Part shown: piece by piece, positions 15,331 through 21,781 of the stretch | Position numbering within the stretch: position 1 is the stretch's first letter | Layout of the letters: each line of letters begins with the position of its first letter | Assembly: GCF_016785185.1 (NCBI RefSeq) | Contig: NZ_JAEKDY010000052.1 | Strand: one strand, 5' to 3' | DNA length: 21,781 bases | Source of the DNA: Heyndrickxia sporothermodurans | GTDB lineage: Bacteria > Bacillota > Bacilli > Bacillales > Bacillaceae_C | Notes under the pieces: generated by a model | Database searches by the model: none | What the model was told of the DNA's origin: nothing | What the model saw: only the letters and a program-made list of their open reading frames with translations | Position numbers and translations under genes: made by a program

Positions 15331-17016
15331 TTAAATGAATAATTTATATACTCTTGCTTCAAAAGGTAATAATGTAATTTTTTCGATTGAGTCAGCAGGA
15401 TTCACTTCATAATTCGAGATTAGTAGCTCTTTATTACTAAACTGAATTTCCTTAGGAAGTTCAAAAAAACTATTTTCTTTAGAAAAGTTTAATATAATCA
15501 ACAACTTTTCTTCACCTAATGTACGGGTATAGGCAAAGATTTCATTATGATCCGGTAAGATTAAATCATATGTACCGTACACGATGATGTCATGTTGTTT
15601 TCTTAGTTGAATAAGCTTTTTGTAATAGTGAAAAATCGAATCCTCATCCGTTAGCTGCTGCTTTGCATTAATTTCCTTATAGTTTGGATTTACTTTTATC
15701 CATGGTGTTCCAGATGTAAACCCTCCATGATTCTCGTCATTCCATTGCATAGGAGTTCTTGCATTATCTCTCCCCTTCACATAGATGGATTCCATAATCT
15801 GCTGATGATCACTATCGCTTTCACCTATTTTTTCTTTATACATATTCAAAATCTCGATATCTTTATAGTCATCAATGGAGTCAAAGCGAACATTCGTCAT
15901 TCCAAGCTCTTCACCTTGATAAATATATGGCGTCCCTTGTAGAAAATGAAGAAAAGTTGCAAGCATTTTTGCCGATTCTTTCCAATACTCTTTATCATCA
16001 CCAAATCTTGATACCATTCTTGGTTGATCATGATTGTTTAAATAAAGACTATTCCAGCCAACACCTTCTAAACCTTTTTGCCATTTAGTAAATGAGGCTT
16101 TAAAATCGTGGAAATTCAGATCTTTTAAATCCCATTTTCCTTTAGGTCCCGAATCTAAGTCGACATGTTCAAATTGAAACACCATATTTAACTCATTACG
16201 GTTTTCCCCCGTGTATTGTTTTGCCATCTCAACATCTACACCAGGCATTTCACCGACTGTCATTATGTCATATTTTGCAAGGACTTCCTGATTCATTTCC
16301 TGTAAATATTCATGAATTTTCGGTCCATTCATATAAAAATTAGCACCTGAGACATATTTCTTCCCTAGTATTTTTTCACCATTCGGTAATCCGGGTACTT
16401 TTGAAATAAAGTTGATAACGTCCATTCTAAATCCATCAATGCCTTTATCTAGCCAAAATTTCATAGTTTCATATACTTCTTCACGAACTTTACGGTTTTC
16501 CCAATTTAAATCAGGTTGTTTTTTACTAAAAAGATGAAGGTAATATTCTTCTGTTTTTTCGTCATACTCCCACGCTGATCCACTAAAGACGGATTCCCAG
16601 TTATTCGGTTCCTGACCGTTTTTTCCCGGTCTCCAATAATAATAATCTCGATATGGATTGTCTTTAGAACTTCTTGCTTGTTTAAACCATTCATGTTCAT
16701 CGGACGTATGATTAACAACTAAATCCATCATTAATTTCATTCCACGTTGATGCATTTCACTCAGTAATTCATCAAAATCAGCCATTGTTCCAAATTCATC
16801 CATAATTGCTCGATAATCACTAATATCATATCCATTGTCATCGTTAGGGGATTGATATACAGGAGAAAGCCAGATGACATCGATTCCTAATTCTTTTAAA
16901 TAATCCAGTTTATTTGTTATCCCTTTTAGATCACCGATTCCATCGCCATTCGAGTCATTAAAGCTTCGCGGATAAATTTGATAAACGACACTTTCTTTCC
17001 ACCAGCTTTTTTCCAT
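15331..17016 (-). CDS. malL: GH13 oligo-1,6-glucosidase (MalL type)
   Basis: A 561-residue cytoplasmic glucosidase, the same length as B. subtilis MalL and a close paralogue of the next gene. The catalytic residues are Asp199 in GFRMDVINFISKVPGLP, Glu256 in VGEMPG and Asp330 in NNHDQPR. Val200 after the nucleophile is the mark of alpha-1,6 (isomaltose/panose) cleaving enzymes. The calcium-type loop DSNGDGIGDL and DLVVNHTSDEH are intact. The start ATG lies 16 nt after the repressor stop, with a mediocre AAAGG/GTGGG site, suggesting coupled translation. Trehalose-6-phosphate hydrolase is a close alternative in this subfamily, but the maltodextrin-type transporter next to it argues against that. 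The symbol is given by similarity. Confidence 0.88.
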   Translation of the reverse strand: MEKSWWKESVVYQIYPRSFNDSNGDGIGDLKGITNKLDYLKELGIDVIWLSPVYQSPNDDNGYDISDYRAIMDEFGTMADFDELLSEMHQRGMKLMMDLVVNHTSDEHEWFKQARSSKDNPYRDYYYWRPGKNGQEPNNWESVFSGSAWEYDEKTEEYYLHLFSKKQPDLNWENRKVREEVYETMKFWLDKGIDGFRMDVINFISKVPGLPNGEKILGKKYVSGANFYMNGPKIHEYLQEMNQEVLAKYDIMTVGEMPGVDVEMAKQYTGENRNELNMVFQFEHVDLDSGPKGKWDLKDLNFHDFKASFTKWQKGLEGVGWNSLYLNNHDQPRMVSRFGDDKEYWKESAKMLATFLHFLQGTPYIYQGEELGMTNVRFDSIDDYKDIEILNMYKEKIGESDSDHQQIMESIYVKGRDNARTPMQWNDENHGGFTSGTPWIKVNPNYKEINAKQQLTDEDSIFHYYKKLIQLRKQHDIIVYGTYDLILPDHNEIFAYTRTLGEEKLLIILNFSKENSFFELPKEIQFSNKELLISNYEVNPADSIEKITLLPFEARVYKLFI

Positions 17017-17032
17017 TTGCTACCCACAACCT

Positions 17033-18070
17033 TTACTCGTTTTGTTCCTTTATAATTTTCGCACATGTTTTTCTTTCAATCATTTTAGCCGGAATTGTGA
17101 TTCGCTTAGGTAAAGTTTCTGGATGATTTATTTTATCCAATAAACAATTTGCGGCTTCTAATCCTAATTGAAAAATATTGATATCTACGGATGATAATGG
17201 CGGTCTCATATACTGACAAAGCATAATATTGTTAAAGCTTACAAGCGAAATATCTTCTGGTACACGTATCGATAAATCTTCTGCAATACTCATTAATTTA
17301 ATCGCAAGGAAATCATCCGTTAACACAATGGCCGTCGGAAGTTCTTTGCTGAAAAAATAATCAATAATCGCTTCCTTTTCATTTTCCTTCAACCATTTCT
17401 CATGGATGACATAGTCCTCCTTGATGGGGATTCCGGCTTCCTCCATCGCTTGTTTATACCCTTCCATCCGATCAATTGTAAAAACATCTTCTGTATTTAC
17501 ACCAATAAATGCAATCTTTTTATGCCCTTTATCAATAAGGTATTTTGTCACTTGCTTAGTGGCATATATATTGTCATTATCAACATACGTAATCCGCTCT
17601 GCATTATGAAACGGTCTTCCAATAACAGTGAACGGAAAATCTTCATCAAGTAAATATTTCATGATTTTATCATCCGTTTTCGAATAGAGAAGGATAATTC
17701 CATCAACTCGACGCCCTTGAACCATTTGAATAACTTCTTCAAAAATTTCTTCTTGAGTAGCACCTGTGGACAAATAGATTCCAAAGCGATTTTCACGTGC
17801 TATTAAACTGATTCCCCTCAGTACTTCCGGGAAGAAAGGGTTTTCTAACACTTGCGTAGCTGAATTCGGCATAATGATTCCAATTGTTTTCGTACTTTTC
17901 ACGACTAAACTTCTCGCTTGGAAATTCGGATGGTATCCTAATTCGTCCATTGCTTCACGTACCCGCCTTTTTGTTTCTTCACTTATCCGCGGATTATCGG
18001 CAATGACTCTTGACACCGTAGAAGGTGACACTTGAGCAACTCTTGCTACATCTTTTATTGTTACTGCCAT
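17033..18070 (-). CDS. LacI-family transcriptional regulator of the glucosidase operon (MalR-like)
   Basis: A 345-residue LacI/GalR repressor. The N-terminal helix-turn-helix is TIKDVARVAQVSPSTVSRVI (4-23), with a YHPNFQARSL hinge (46-55) that inserts into the minor groove. The periplasmic-binding-protein-like sensor domain starts at TIGIIMPN. GGGGGAT lies at good distance before the ATG. The gene lies between the permease gene malG and the glucosidases and is transcribed with them, so it most likely controls this operon in response to a malto- or isomalto-oligosaccharide. A perfect TAAACG-N5-CGTTTA palindrome upstream suggests autoregulation. CcpA is a relative but is ruled out as identity by context and divergent sequence. 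Confidence 0.88.
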   Translation of the reverse strand: MAVTIKDVARVAQVSPSTVSRVIADNPRISEETKRRVREAMDELGYHPNFQARSLVVKSTKTIGIIMPNSATQVLENPFFPEVLRGISLIARENRFGIYLSTGATQEEIFEEVIQMVQGRRVDGIILLYSKTDDKIMKYLLDEDFPFTVIGRPFHNAERITYVDNDNIYATKQVTKYLIDKGHKKIAFIGVNTEDVFTIDRMEGYKQAMEEAGIPIKEDYVIHEKWLKENEKEAIIDYFFSKELPTAIVLTDDFLAIKLMSIAEDLSIRVPEDISLVSFNNIMLCQYMRPPLSSVDINIFQLGLEAANCLLDKINHPETLPKRITIPAKMIERKTCAKIIKEQNE

Positions 18071-18108
18071 TGTTTATATCCCCCGTTAATCAAATATAAG
18101 TACTTCTA

Positions 18109-18130
18109 TTGTAAACGGTAAGCGTTTAAT
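18109..18130. promoter_or_regulatory. LacI/cre-type operator upstream of the repressor gene
   Basis: TAAACG (18112-18117) and CGTTTA (18123-18128) are perfect inverted halves 5 nt apart. On the plus strand TTGTAAACGGTAAGC (18110-18124) matches the cre consensus WTGNAARCGNWWWCA at 13 of 15 positions. It lies between the malG stop and the repressor start and overlaps a TACAAT that could be the -10 box of an internal promoter. Confidence 0.6.
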
Positions 18131-18138
18131 AATTACGA

Positions 18139-18960
18139 TTATTTTACCGAACCTTCTGAAATTCCTTTAATTATTTGCTTTTGCAAGAAGAAATAAACAA
18201 TAATAACTGGAATAATTGCAATTGTTAAACCAGCCAATGCTAAATGCCATTGTTTCGTATATTCTCCAAAGAAGAAGAACATTTTTAAAGGAATCGTTTC
18301 CATCCCTTCTTTATTAATAACGAGTGATGGCAATAAATAGTCATTCCAAATCCAAATAATATTTAAAATCGCAACAGTAACCGTAATTGGTTTTAACATC
18401 GGAAAGATAATATACCAAAATACTTGAAAGCGATTCGCACCATCAATTGTAGCTGCCTCATCAAGAGATTTTGAAATTCCCGATAATGTACCGTGATATA
18501 AAAAGATTGAAAGACTCGATCCAAAACCTAAATACATAATGATAATTCCAATTCGATTGAGCATTTCCATTTTTCCAAATATAGAAACAAGCGGAATCAT
18601 AACGGATTGAAACGGAATGAGCATCGCAGCAACAAAAAGTAAAAAGATTAAACCGCTTATTTTGCTTTTTCTACGTGATAGTGCATACGCTGCCATTGAT
18701 GAAAAAATAACAATAATGACAACAGCAACAACGCTTATTAAAATCGAATTAAATAAGGTTTTTAAAAAATCTAACTGGTTAAATGCCTCAATATAATTAT
18801 CAAAGGTAAATTTTTCAGGAAGTTTCAATGTATCAGTGAAAATTTCCCGTTTTGTTTTAAAAGAGTTTATAATCATTAAGTAAAACGGTGAAAGCCATAG
18901 GAGAGCTAAAATGATTCCTATCGTACCAATGATAAATGACTTTTTCTTTTTCCTGCTCAC
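18139..18960 (-). CDS. malG: ABC sugar permease, MalG type
   Basis: The second membrane subunit of an oligosaccharide importer of the CUT1 class, 273 residues, with six hydrophobic segments. The cytoplasmic EAA loop that docks to the ATPase reads DEAATIDGANRFQVFWYIIF (167-186), followed by PMLKP, with the conserved glycine. Translation starts at GTG (18960), whose G overlaps the TAG stop of malF by one base; GGGAGG lies about 10 nt upstream. This tight coupling fits equal production of the two permeases. No ATPase gene follows, so the importer probably shares an MsmX-like ATPase encoded elsewhere. Confidence 0.92.
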   Translation of the reverse strand: MSRKKKKSFIIGTIGIILALLWLSPFYLMIINSFKTKREIFTDTLKLPEKFTFDNYIEAFNQLDFLKTLFNSILISVVAVVIIVIFSSMAAYALSRRKSKISGLIFLLFVAAMLIPFQSVMIPLVSIFGKMEMLNRIGIIIMYLGFGSSLSIFLYHGTLSGISKSLDEAATIDGANRFQVFWYIIFPMLKPITVTVAILNIIWIWNDYLLPSLVINKEGMETIPLKMFFFFGEYTKQWHLALAGLTIAIIPVIIVYFFLQKQIIKGISEGSVK

Positions 18961-19820
18961 TACATTTCGACCTCCCGTTTCTTATTGACATACACTTGTG
19001 TTAGTGAAATTGCGGCAACGATAATAAAGAAAATAACTGCCTTGGATTGTGCATATGCCATCGCATTTTCTGTAAATGCTGTTTTGTAAATTTCCATCGC
19101 CACCATTTGCGTGGAGTGAAATGGTCCTCCTCCAGTTAATGATAGGTTTTGATCATATAATTTAAATGAGTTTGATAACGTTAAAAATAAACTTACTGTA
19201 AATGCCGGTGCAACAAGCGGGAATGTAATATGCATAAAGCGTTGAAAACTATTTGCACCATCGATTTCTGCCGCCTCTAGTAATTCTTGCGGAACACTTT
19301 CAAGGTAGGAAATGTAGATAACCATAATATATCCGGCCATTTGCCAGCTCATTAGAATAGCCAATGCCCAAAAACCGGTTGTTGAAGTTGAAAGCCAGCC
19401 TTGCAAAGATTCAATCCCTAATAAATCACCTATACTAGAAAAAACTTTAAGAAATATGAATTGCCAAATGAAACCTAGGATTAGTCCGCCAATAAGATTC
19501 GGCATAAAGAAAATAGTTCTTAGTAGATTACTTGTTTTCATTTTTTGCGTAACAATAAGTGCTAGAGCAAGCCCAAAAAAGTTAATCAAGAATACAGAGA
19601 CAACTGTAAATTTCACAGTAAACCATAAGGAATCCAAAAATTCCTGATCTTTAAATAAGTTGATATAATTTTCAAAACCGATAAACTGAGGGGTTTCTAT
19701 CCCATTCCAGTTTGTAAATGAGTAATACACTCCATAAATTAATGGTAAAATAACAACGATTGTTAGCGCGATTAGTGTAGGAGCTAAAAACAACCAGTAC
19801 CATAAATTCCTCTTCTTCAT
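18960..19820 (-). CDS. malF: ABC sugar permease, MalF type
   Basis: The first membrane subunit of the same CUT1 importer, 286 residues from the chosen start. The N-terminus is short (WYWLFLAPTLIAL), as in Gram-positive MalF/MsmF, without the large extra domain of E. coli MalF. The EAA loop is LEAAEIDGANSFQRFMHITF (181-200), then PLVAP. TGGGP (229-233) is a further family landmark. Two ATGs are in tandem after AGGAGGAATA; the second (19820) has 7-nt spacing and is preferred. The ORF extends upstream to 19871, but that part overlaps the ribosome binding site and is not likely translated. Two hairpins separate it from the binding-protein gene. Confidence 0.92.
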   Translation of the reverse strand: MKKRNLWYWLFLAPTLIALTIVVILPLIYGVYYSFTNWNGIETPQFIGFENYINLFKDQEFLDSLWFTVKFTVVSVFLINFFGLALALIVTQKMKTSNLLRTIFFMPNLIGGLILGFIWQFIFLKVFSSIGDLLGIESLQGWLSTSTTGFWALAILMSWQMAGYIMVIYISYLESVPQELLEAAEIDGANSFQRFMHITFPLVAPAFTVSLFLTLSNSFKLYDQNLSLTGGGPFHSTQMVAMEIYKTAFTENAMAYAQSKAVIFFIIVAAISLTQVYVNKKREVEM

Positions 19821-19842
19821 CATTATTCCTCCTAGCAGTATA

Positions 19843-19863
19843 GAAAAGCGAAAGCGCCTTTTA
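19843..19863 (-). repeat. Possible remnant end of the 8541-8697 repeat
   Basis: On the minus strand AAAAGGCGCTTTCGCTTTTCT nearly repeats AAGGCGCTTACGCTTTTCT, the right end of the element at 8541-8697, differing at one base. It lies directly upstream of the malF ribosome binding site. It may be an eroded copy or a shared short motif. Confidence 0.35.
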
Positions 19864-19864
19864 T

Positions 19865-19914
19865 AAGTCACCTTAATGAGTGGCTAACCGTAAAGCCACT
19901 CATTAAGATGACTT
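19865..19914. other. Long intercistronic hairpin between malE and malF
   Basis: A 21-nt arm (19865-19885) and its partner (19894-19914) pair with only one mismatch around an 8-nt loop. There is no T run after it on the minus strand, so it fits an mRNA-stabilising or differential-expression hairpin better than a terminator. Such structures behind binding-protein genes help keep the binding protein in excess over the permeases. Confidence 0.7.
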
Positions 19915-19928
19915 AGATTTAAAATAAG

Positions 19929-19966
19929 ATAGAAAACAAAGCAACTCATGCTGCCTTGTTTTCTAT
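19929..19966 (-). terminator. Partial terminator/attenuator hairpin after malE
   Basis: ATAGAAAACAA (19929-19939) pairs with TTGTTTTCTAT (19956-19966), with an inner GCA/TGC. On the minus strand it is followed by CTTATTTTAAAT, a weak T tract. It sits 17 nt after the malE stop. It probably reduces, rather than blocks, readthrough into malF. Confidence 0.55.
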
Positions 19967-19983
19967 TTTTTTAGTAAGCTATA

Positions 19984-21282
19984 TTATTTTCTTGAAGATT
20001 CCCAAGCTGTTTTTGAATCTTTCACTAATTCATCCCAGCTCATTTCTCCACTTAAATATTTTTGGATGTTAACACCTAATTTTTCTTGTCCCCATCCAGT
20101 AGGATAGCCCATGAATACCCAAGGAATTGTTTTTCCATCTTGTGCATATTGGTAAACTGCTTTAGCAAGTGGATCAGAAATCTTGCTTGCATCAAAACCA
20201 TCATAAGCAGGGATGAATTTGAAATCATTAATAACCGCTTCTTTACCAGCATCAGAAGTATATAGCCAATCTAAAAATTTCTTCGCTTCTTCTACTTCTT
20301 TCTTATCTTTATTTTTATTTACTGCCCAGTACATTGGCACGCCAACCGGAATCGCATCTTCTTTAAATCCTTCTACAGGGATTGGTAAAAGTCCGATGCC
20401 ATTGTCCGCTAAATCTTGGTCAATACCAGCAATTGAACTATATACCCAGTTTCCTTGTTGAATCATTGCTACCTTACCAGTAGAGAATAATTCTTCTACC
20501 TGTTGAGAATAGTCAAGACTTACTGTTGGTTGTACTGAATATTTGTTTTCTAAATCAAGTACATTTTTGAATGCATCACCATATTTGAAATCAACTTTTT
20601 TCGCATTAAATGTATCAATGACATTTCCATTAAATTCTGGTGATAAGAACGTATTAGATAAATGTAAGCCCGTTACCCAAGTTTCTTTTCCCGGTAAGGC
20701 AAATACACCTTTTAATCCTAATTCTTTTTTCTTGCTATCTAATGTTTTTACTGCATCTTGCAATTTAGCAAAAGTAGTAATATCTTTCGGATTGATTCCC
20801 GCTTTTTCAAAAACTTTTGTATTATAAATGAAGCCATAACCTTCTTGGTTATATGGAAGTCCTAACACTTCATTTCCTTTTTTCACACCATCAAGTGTTC
20901 CTTTTAATGCAACTGAAGCTGCTTTTGTATCAGAAAGGTCTGCTAATTTCGCTTCCCAATCCTTTACATCTTGTGGTCCACCAACATTATAGATAGTTGG
21001 CTCATTACCAGACGCAAACTTAGATTTCAATGCAGCACCATAGTCTTCTCCGCCACCAACTGAAGTAATATTAATCTTTACGCCTTTATGTTCATCTTCG
21101 TATTTTTTTGCAACCTCTTTAAATTGATCTTTAAATTCCACTTTAAATTGAAAAATATCAACCACTACATCACCTTTAGATGAACTTCCACCACTAGATT
21201 TACCGGAAGAACATCCAACTAATCCAACACTTACTAAAAGCAAAAGTGCAAGCATGACTGGAAATAGCTTTTTCATTTTCAT
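19984..21282 (-). CDS. malE: Sugar ABC transporter substrate-binding lipoprotein, MalE type
   Basis: The extracellular solute-binding lipoprotein that captures an oligosaccharide and delivers it to the MalF/MalG permease. It has 432 residues. The signal peptide has the lipobox LVGC with Cys24 lipidated, followed by a Ser/Gly linker (SSGKSSGGSSSKG). The mature domain is of the SBP_bac_1 type: VDIFQFKVEF start, NEPTIYNVGGPQDV, LGLPYNQEGYGFIYNTKVFE and GKVAMIQQGNWVYSSI. The start at 21282 is set by GGGGGT 7 nt upstream; an upstream start at 21312 would swallow this site. It is first in the operon, before malF, malG, lacI and two glucosidases, so malto- or isomalto-oligosaccharides are the likely ligand. 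The exact sugar is inferred. Confidence 0.92.
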   Translation of the reverse strand: MKMKKLFPVMLALLLLVSVGLVGCSSGKSSGGSSSKGDVVVDIFQFKVEFKDQFKEVAKKYEDEHKGVKINITSVGGGEDYGAALKSKFASGNEPTIYNVGGPQDVKDWEAKLADLSDTKAASVALKGTLDGVKKGNEVLGLPYNQEGYGFIYNTKVFEKAGINPKDITTFAKLQDAVKTLDSKKKELGLKGVFALPGKETWVTGLHLSNTFLSPEFNGNVIDTFNAKKVDFKYGDAFKNVLDLENKYSVQPTVSLDYSQQVEELFSTGKVAMIQQGNWVYSSIAGIDQDLADNGIGLLPIPVEGFKEDAIPVGVPMYWAVNKNKDKKEVEEAKKFLDWLYTSDAGKEAVINDFKFIPAYDGFDASKISDPLAKAVYQYAQDGKTIPWVFMGYPTGWGQEKLGVNIQKYLSGEMSWDELVKDSKTAWESSRK

Positions 21283-21337
21283 CAATGATACCCCCATTAT
21301 TTGTTTTGACACTTATTCATGAAATGTCGTCTACTTA

Positions 21338-21352
21338 GGAAACCGCTTGCAT
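21338..21352 (-). promoter_or_regulatory. cre/LacI operator-like site 1 upstream of malE
   Basis: Minus-strand ATGCAAGCGGTTTCC matches the cre consensus WTGNAARCGNWWWCA at 14 of 15 positions. It lies 56-70 nt upstream of the malE start, inside the leader, where CcpA or the adjacent LacI-type repressor could block transcription. Confidence 0.65.
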
Positions 21353-21405
21353 TAAATCCGTTAAATAATGCGTTCTTTATCTTTAGTAGAATCAAAGCTA
21401 TTAAT

Positions 21406-21435
21406 CTTATATTAAACCGCTTTCATCCTTTACAA
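21406..21435 (-). promoter_or_regulatory. Candidate malE promoter with cre-like site 2 in its spacer
   Basis: TTGTAA (21435-21430), an 18-nt spacer and TATAAG (21411-21406) form a plausible SigA promoter. The spacer contains ATGAAAGCGGTTTAA (21426-21412), which matches the cre consensus at 14 of 15 positions, so a bound repressor would exclude RNA polymerase directly. Confidence 0.55.
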
Positions 21436-21484
21436 AAAAAGAAACGCAACAAATAATAGTATTGACTTAAGAGTTTCTAAGTAG

Positions 21485-21498
21485 TGCAAACGATTGCA
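21485..21498. promoter_or_regulatory. Palindromic LacI-type operator, site 3 upstream of malE
   Basis: TGCAAACGATTGCA is a near-perfect palindrome centred on CG, close to the GCAAACGTTTGC form bound by MalR-type repressors. Its centre is 72-73 bp from that of site 2. It lies just downstream of the distal promoter candidate. Confidence 0.65.
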
Positions 21499-21513
21499 TG
21501 AACTTATGTCATT

Positions 21514-21542
21514 ATATTAGCACAGGCATTTTTGATTTACAA
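21514..21542 (-). promoter_or_regulatory. Candidate distal promoter of the malE operon
   Basis: TTGTAA (21542-21537), a 17-nt spacer ending in TGC (extended -10) and TAATAT (21519-21514), which overlaps a TATAAT. The predicted start of transcription would fall just before operator site 3, a suitable place for repression. Confidence 0.4.
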
Positions 21543-21567
21543 TAAAAAATTTTTTTCTCATAAAAAA

Positions 21568-21599
21568 AGTAAGGACTTTTTTCATAACAAGTCCTTACT
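21568..21599. terminator. Terminator upstream of the malE operon
   Basis: AGTAAGGACTT (21568-21578) and AAGTCCTTACT (21589-21599) pair perfectly over 11 bp. On the minus strand the stem is followed by TTTTTTTA and on the plus strand by CTTTTTC. It most likely ends a leftward gene lying to the right and shields the operon from readthrough. The stretch 21600-21731 is AT-rich, with no gene seen. Confidence 0.8.
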
Positions 21600-21731
21600 C
21601 TTTTTCGTTCTGTTCGTCTGTTACTTTACATATTTTCGCTTTTTTTTACTATGTGAGTCAATTTCATAATTGCTCTTTTTAAAAATACAGAATCCTACAG
21701 AATTTCTAAAATATATTTTTAAAAACAGAAA

Positions 21732-21781
21732 TCATGCTACTTGTTGCTGATTTAATTGTACATTAATTCGGTCTGCGGCTA
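21732..21781 (-). CDS. Possible 3' end of a leftward gene cut by the window edge
   Basis: One minus-strand frame runs from the window edge to TGA at 21734-21732 and reads AADRINVQLNQQQVA. The residue mix looks protein-like, and a leftward terminator lies about 130 nt downstream, consistent with a gene end. Only 15 codons are visible, so the product cannot be named. Confidence 0.35.
   Translation of the reverse strand, partial: AADRINVQLNQQQVA

Noticed and set aside
15331..17016. Trehalose-6-phosphate hydrolase (TreA/TreC)
   Set aside because: Closely related in sequence, but the context is an ABC importer and a MalR-like repressor with no trehalose PTS gene; oligo-1,6-glucosidase fits better.
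20213..20827. Two plus-strand ORFs inside malE
   Set aside because: They are antisense shadows of a well-supported lipoprotein gene with no start signals.

Overview
The window looks like chromosomal DNA from a low-GC, endospore-forming Bacillaceae member. It carries a GerA-family germination operon, CotF-family and YjcZ-family spore proteins, HelD, a consensus-like SigB promoter, strong AGGAGG-type ribosome binding sites and two intergenic repeats of a kind common in Bacillus relatives. The species cannot be fixed from the sequence alone. No tRNA, rRNA, CRISPR array, transposase, phage or defence gene was seen.

Layout, left to right. (1) 1-4018: a rightward germinant-receptor operon, gerXA-gerXB-gerXC, ending in a terminator. 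The B gene is broken by an in-frame TGA near its middle. (2) 4017-5413: a leftward RodA/FtsW-type SEDS glycosyltransferase, with a divergent promoter region shared with a small thioredoxin-like protein (5414-5734). (3) 5800-8131: three leftward genes: a 45-aa YjcZ-type sporulation peptide, a CotF-family coat protein and a membrane-anchored phospholipase D-like protein. (4) 8214-8489: a small rightward hydrophobic protein behind a SigB-type promoter, then a strong terminator and a repeat element. (5) 8702-9649: a leftward CorA metal transporter. Its leader holds a possible 25-codon ORF and two mutually exclusive hairpins, one of which would hide the corA ribosome binding site. (6) 9907-10035: a second repeat. 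(7) 10123-12426: leftward helD. (8) 12760-13578: rightward speD of the long, E. coli type.

(9) 13617-21550: a leftward alpha-glucoside operon, transcribed in the order binding lipoprotein, two permeases, LacI-type repressor, then two cytoplasmic GH13 glucosidases. The two hydrolases differ at the residue after the catalytic nucleophile (Val200 in one, Ala200 in the other), which in this family separates alpha-1,6 from alpha-1,4 preference. Together they could fully degrade branched malto-/isomalto-oligosaccharides imported by the transporter. No ATPase gene is present, so a shared MsmX-type ATPase elsewhere is inferred. Upstream of the operon are three cre/LacI-type operator-like palindromes about 73 bp apart, and a fourth precedes the repressor gene. 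The last 50 bases may hold the 3' end of another leftward gene.

Most of the window is ordinary Bacillaceae housekeeping and accessory content. I do not see a clearly new multi-gene system. The most original signals are the corA leader architecture, the interrupted gerXB and the evenly spaced operators of the glucosidase operon.
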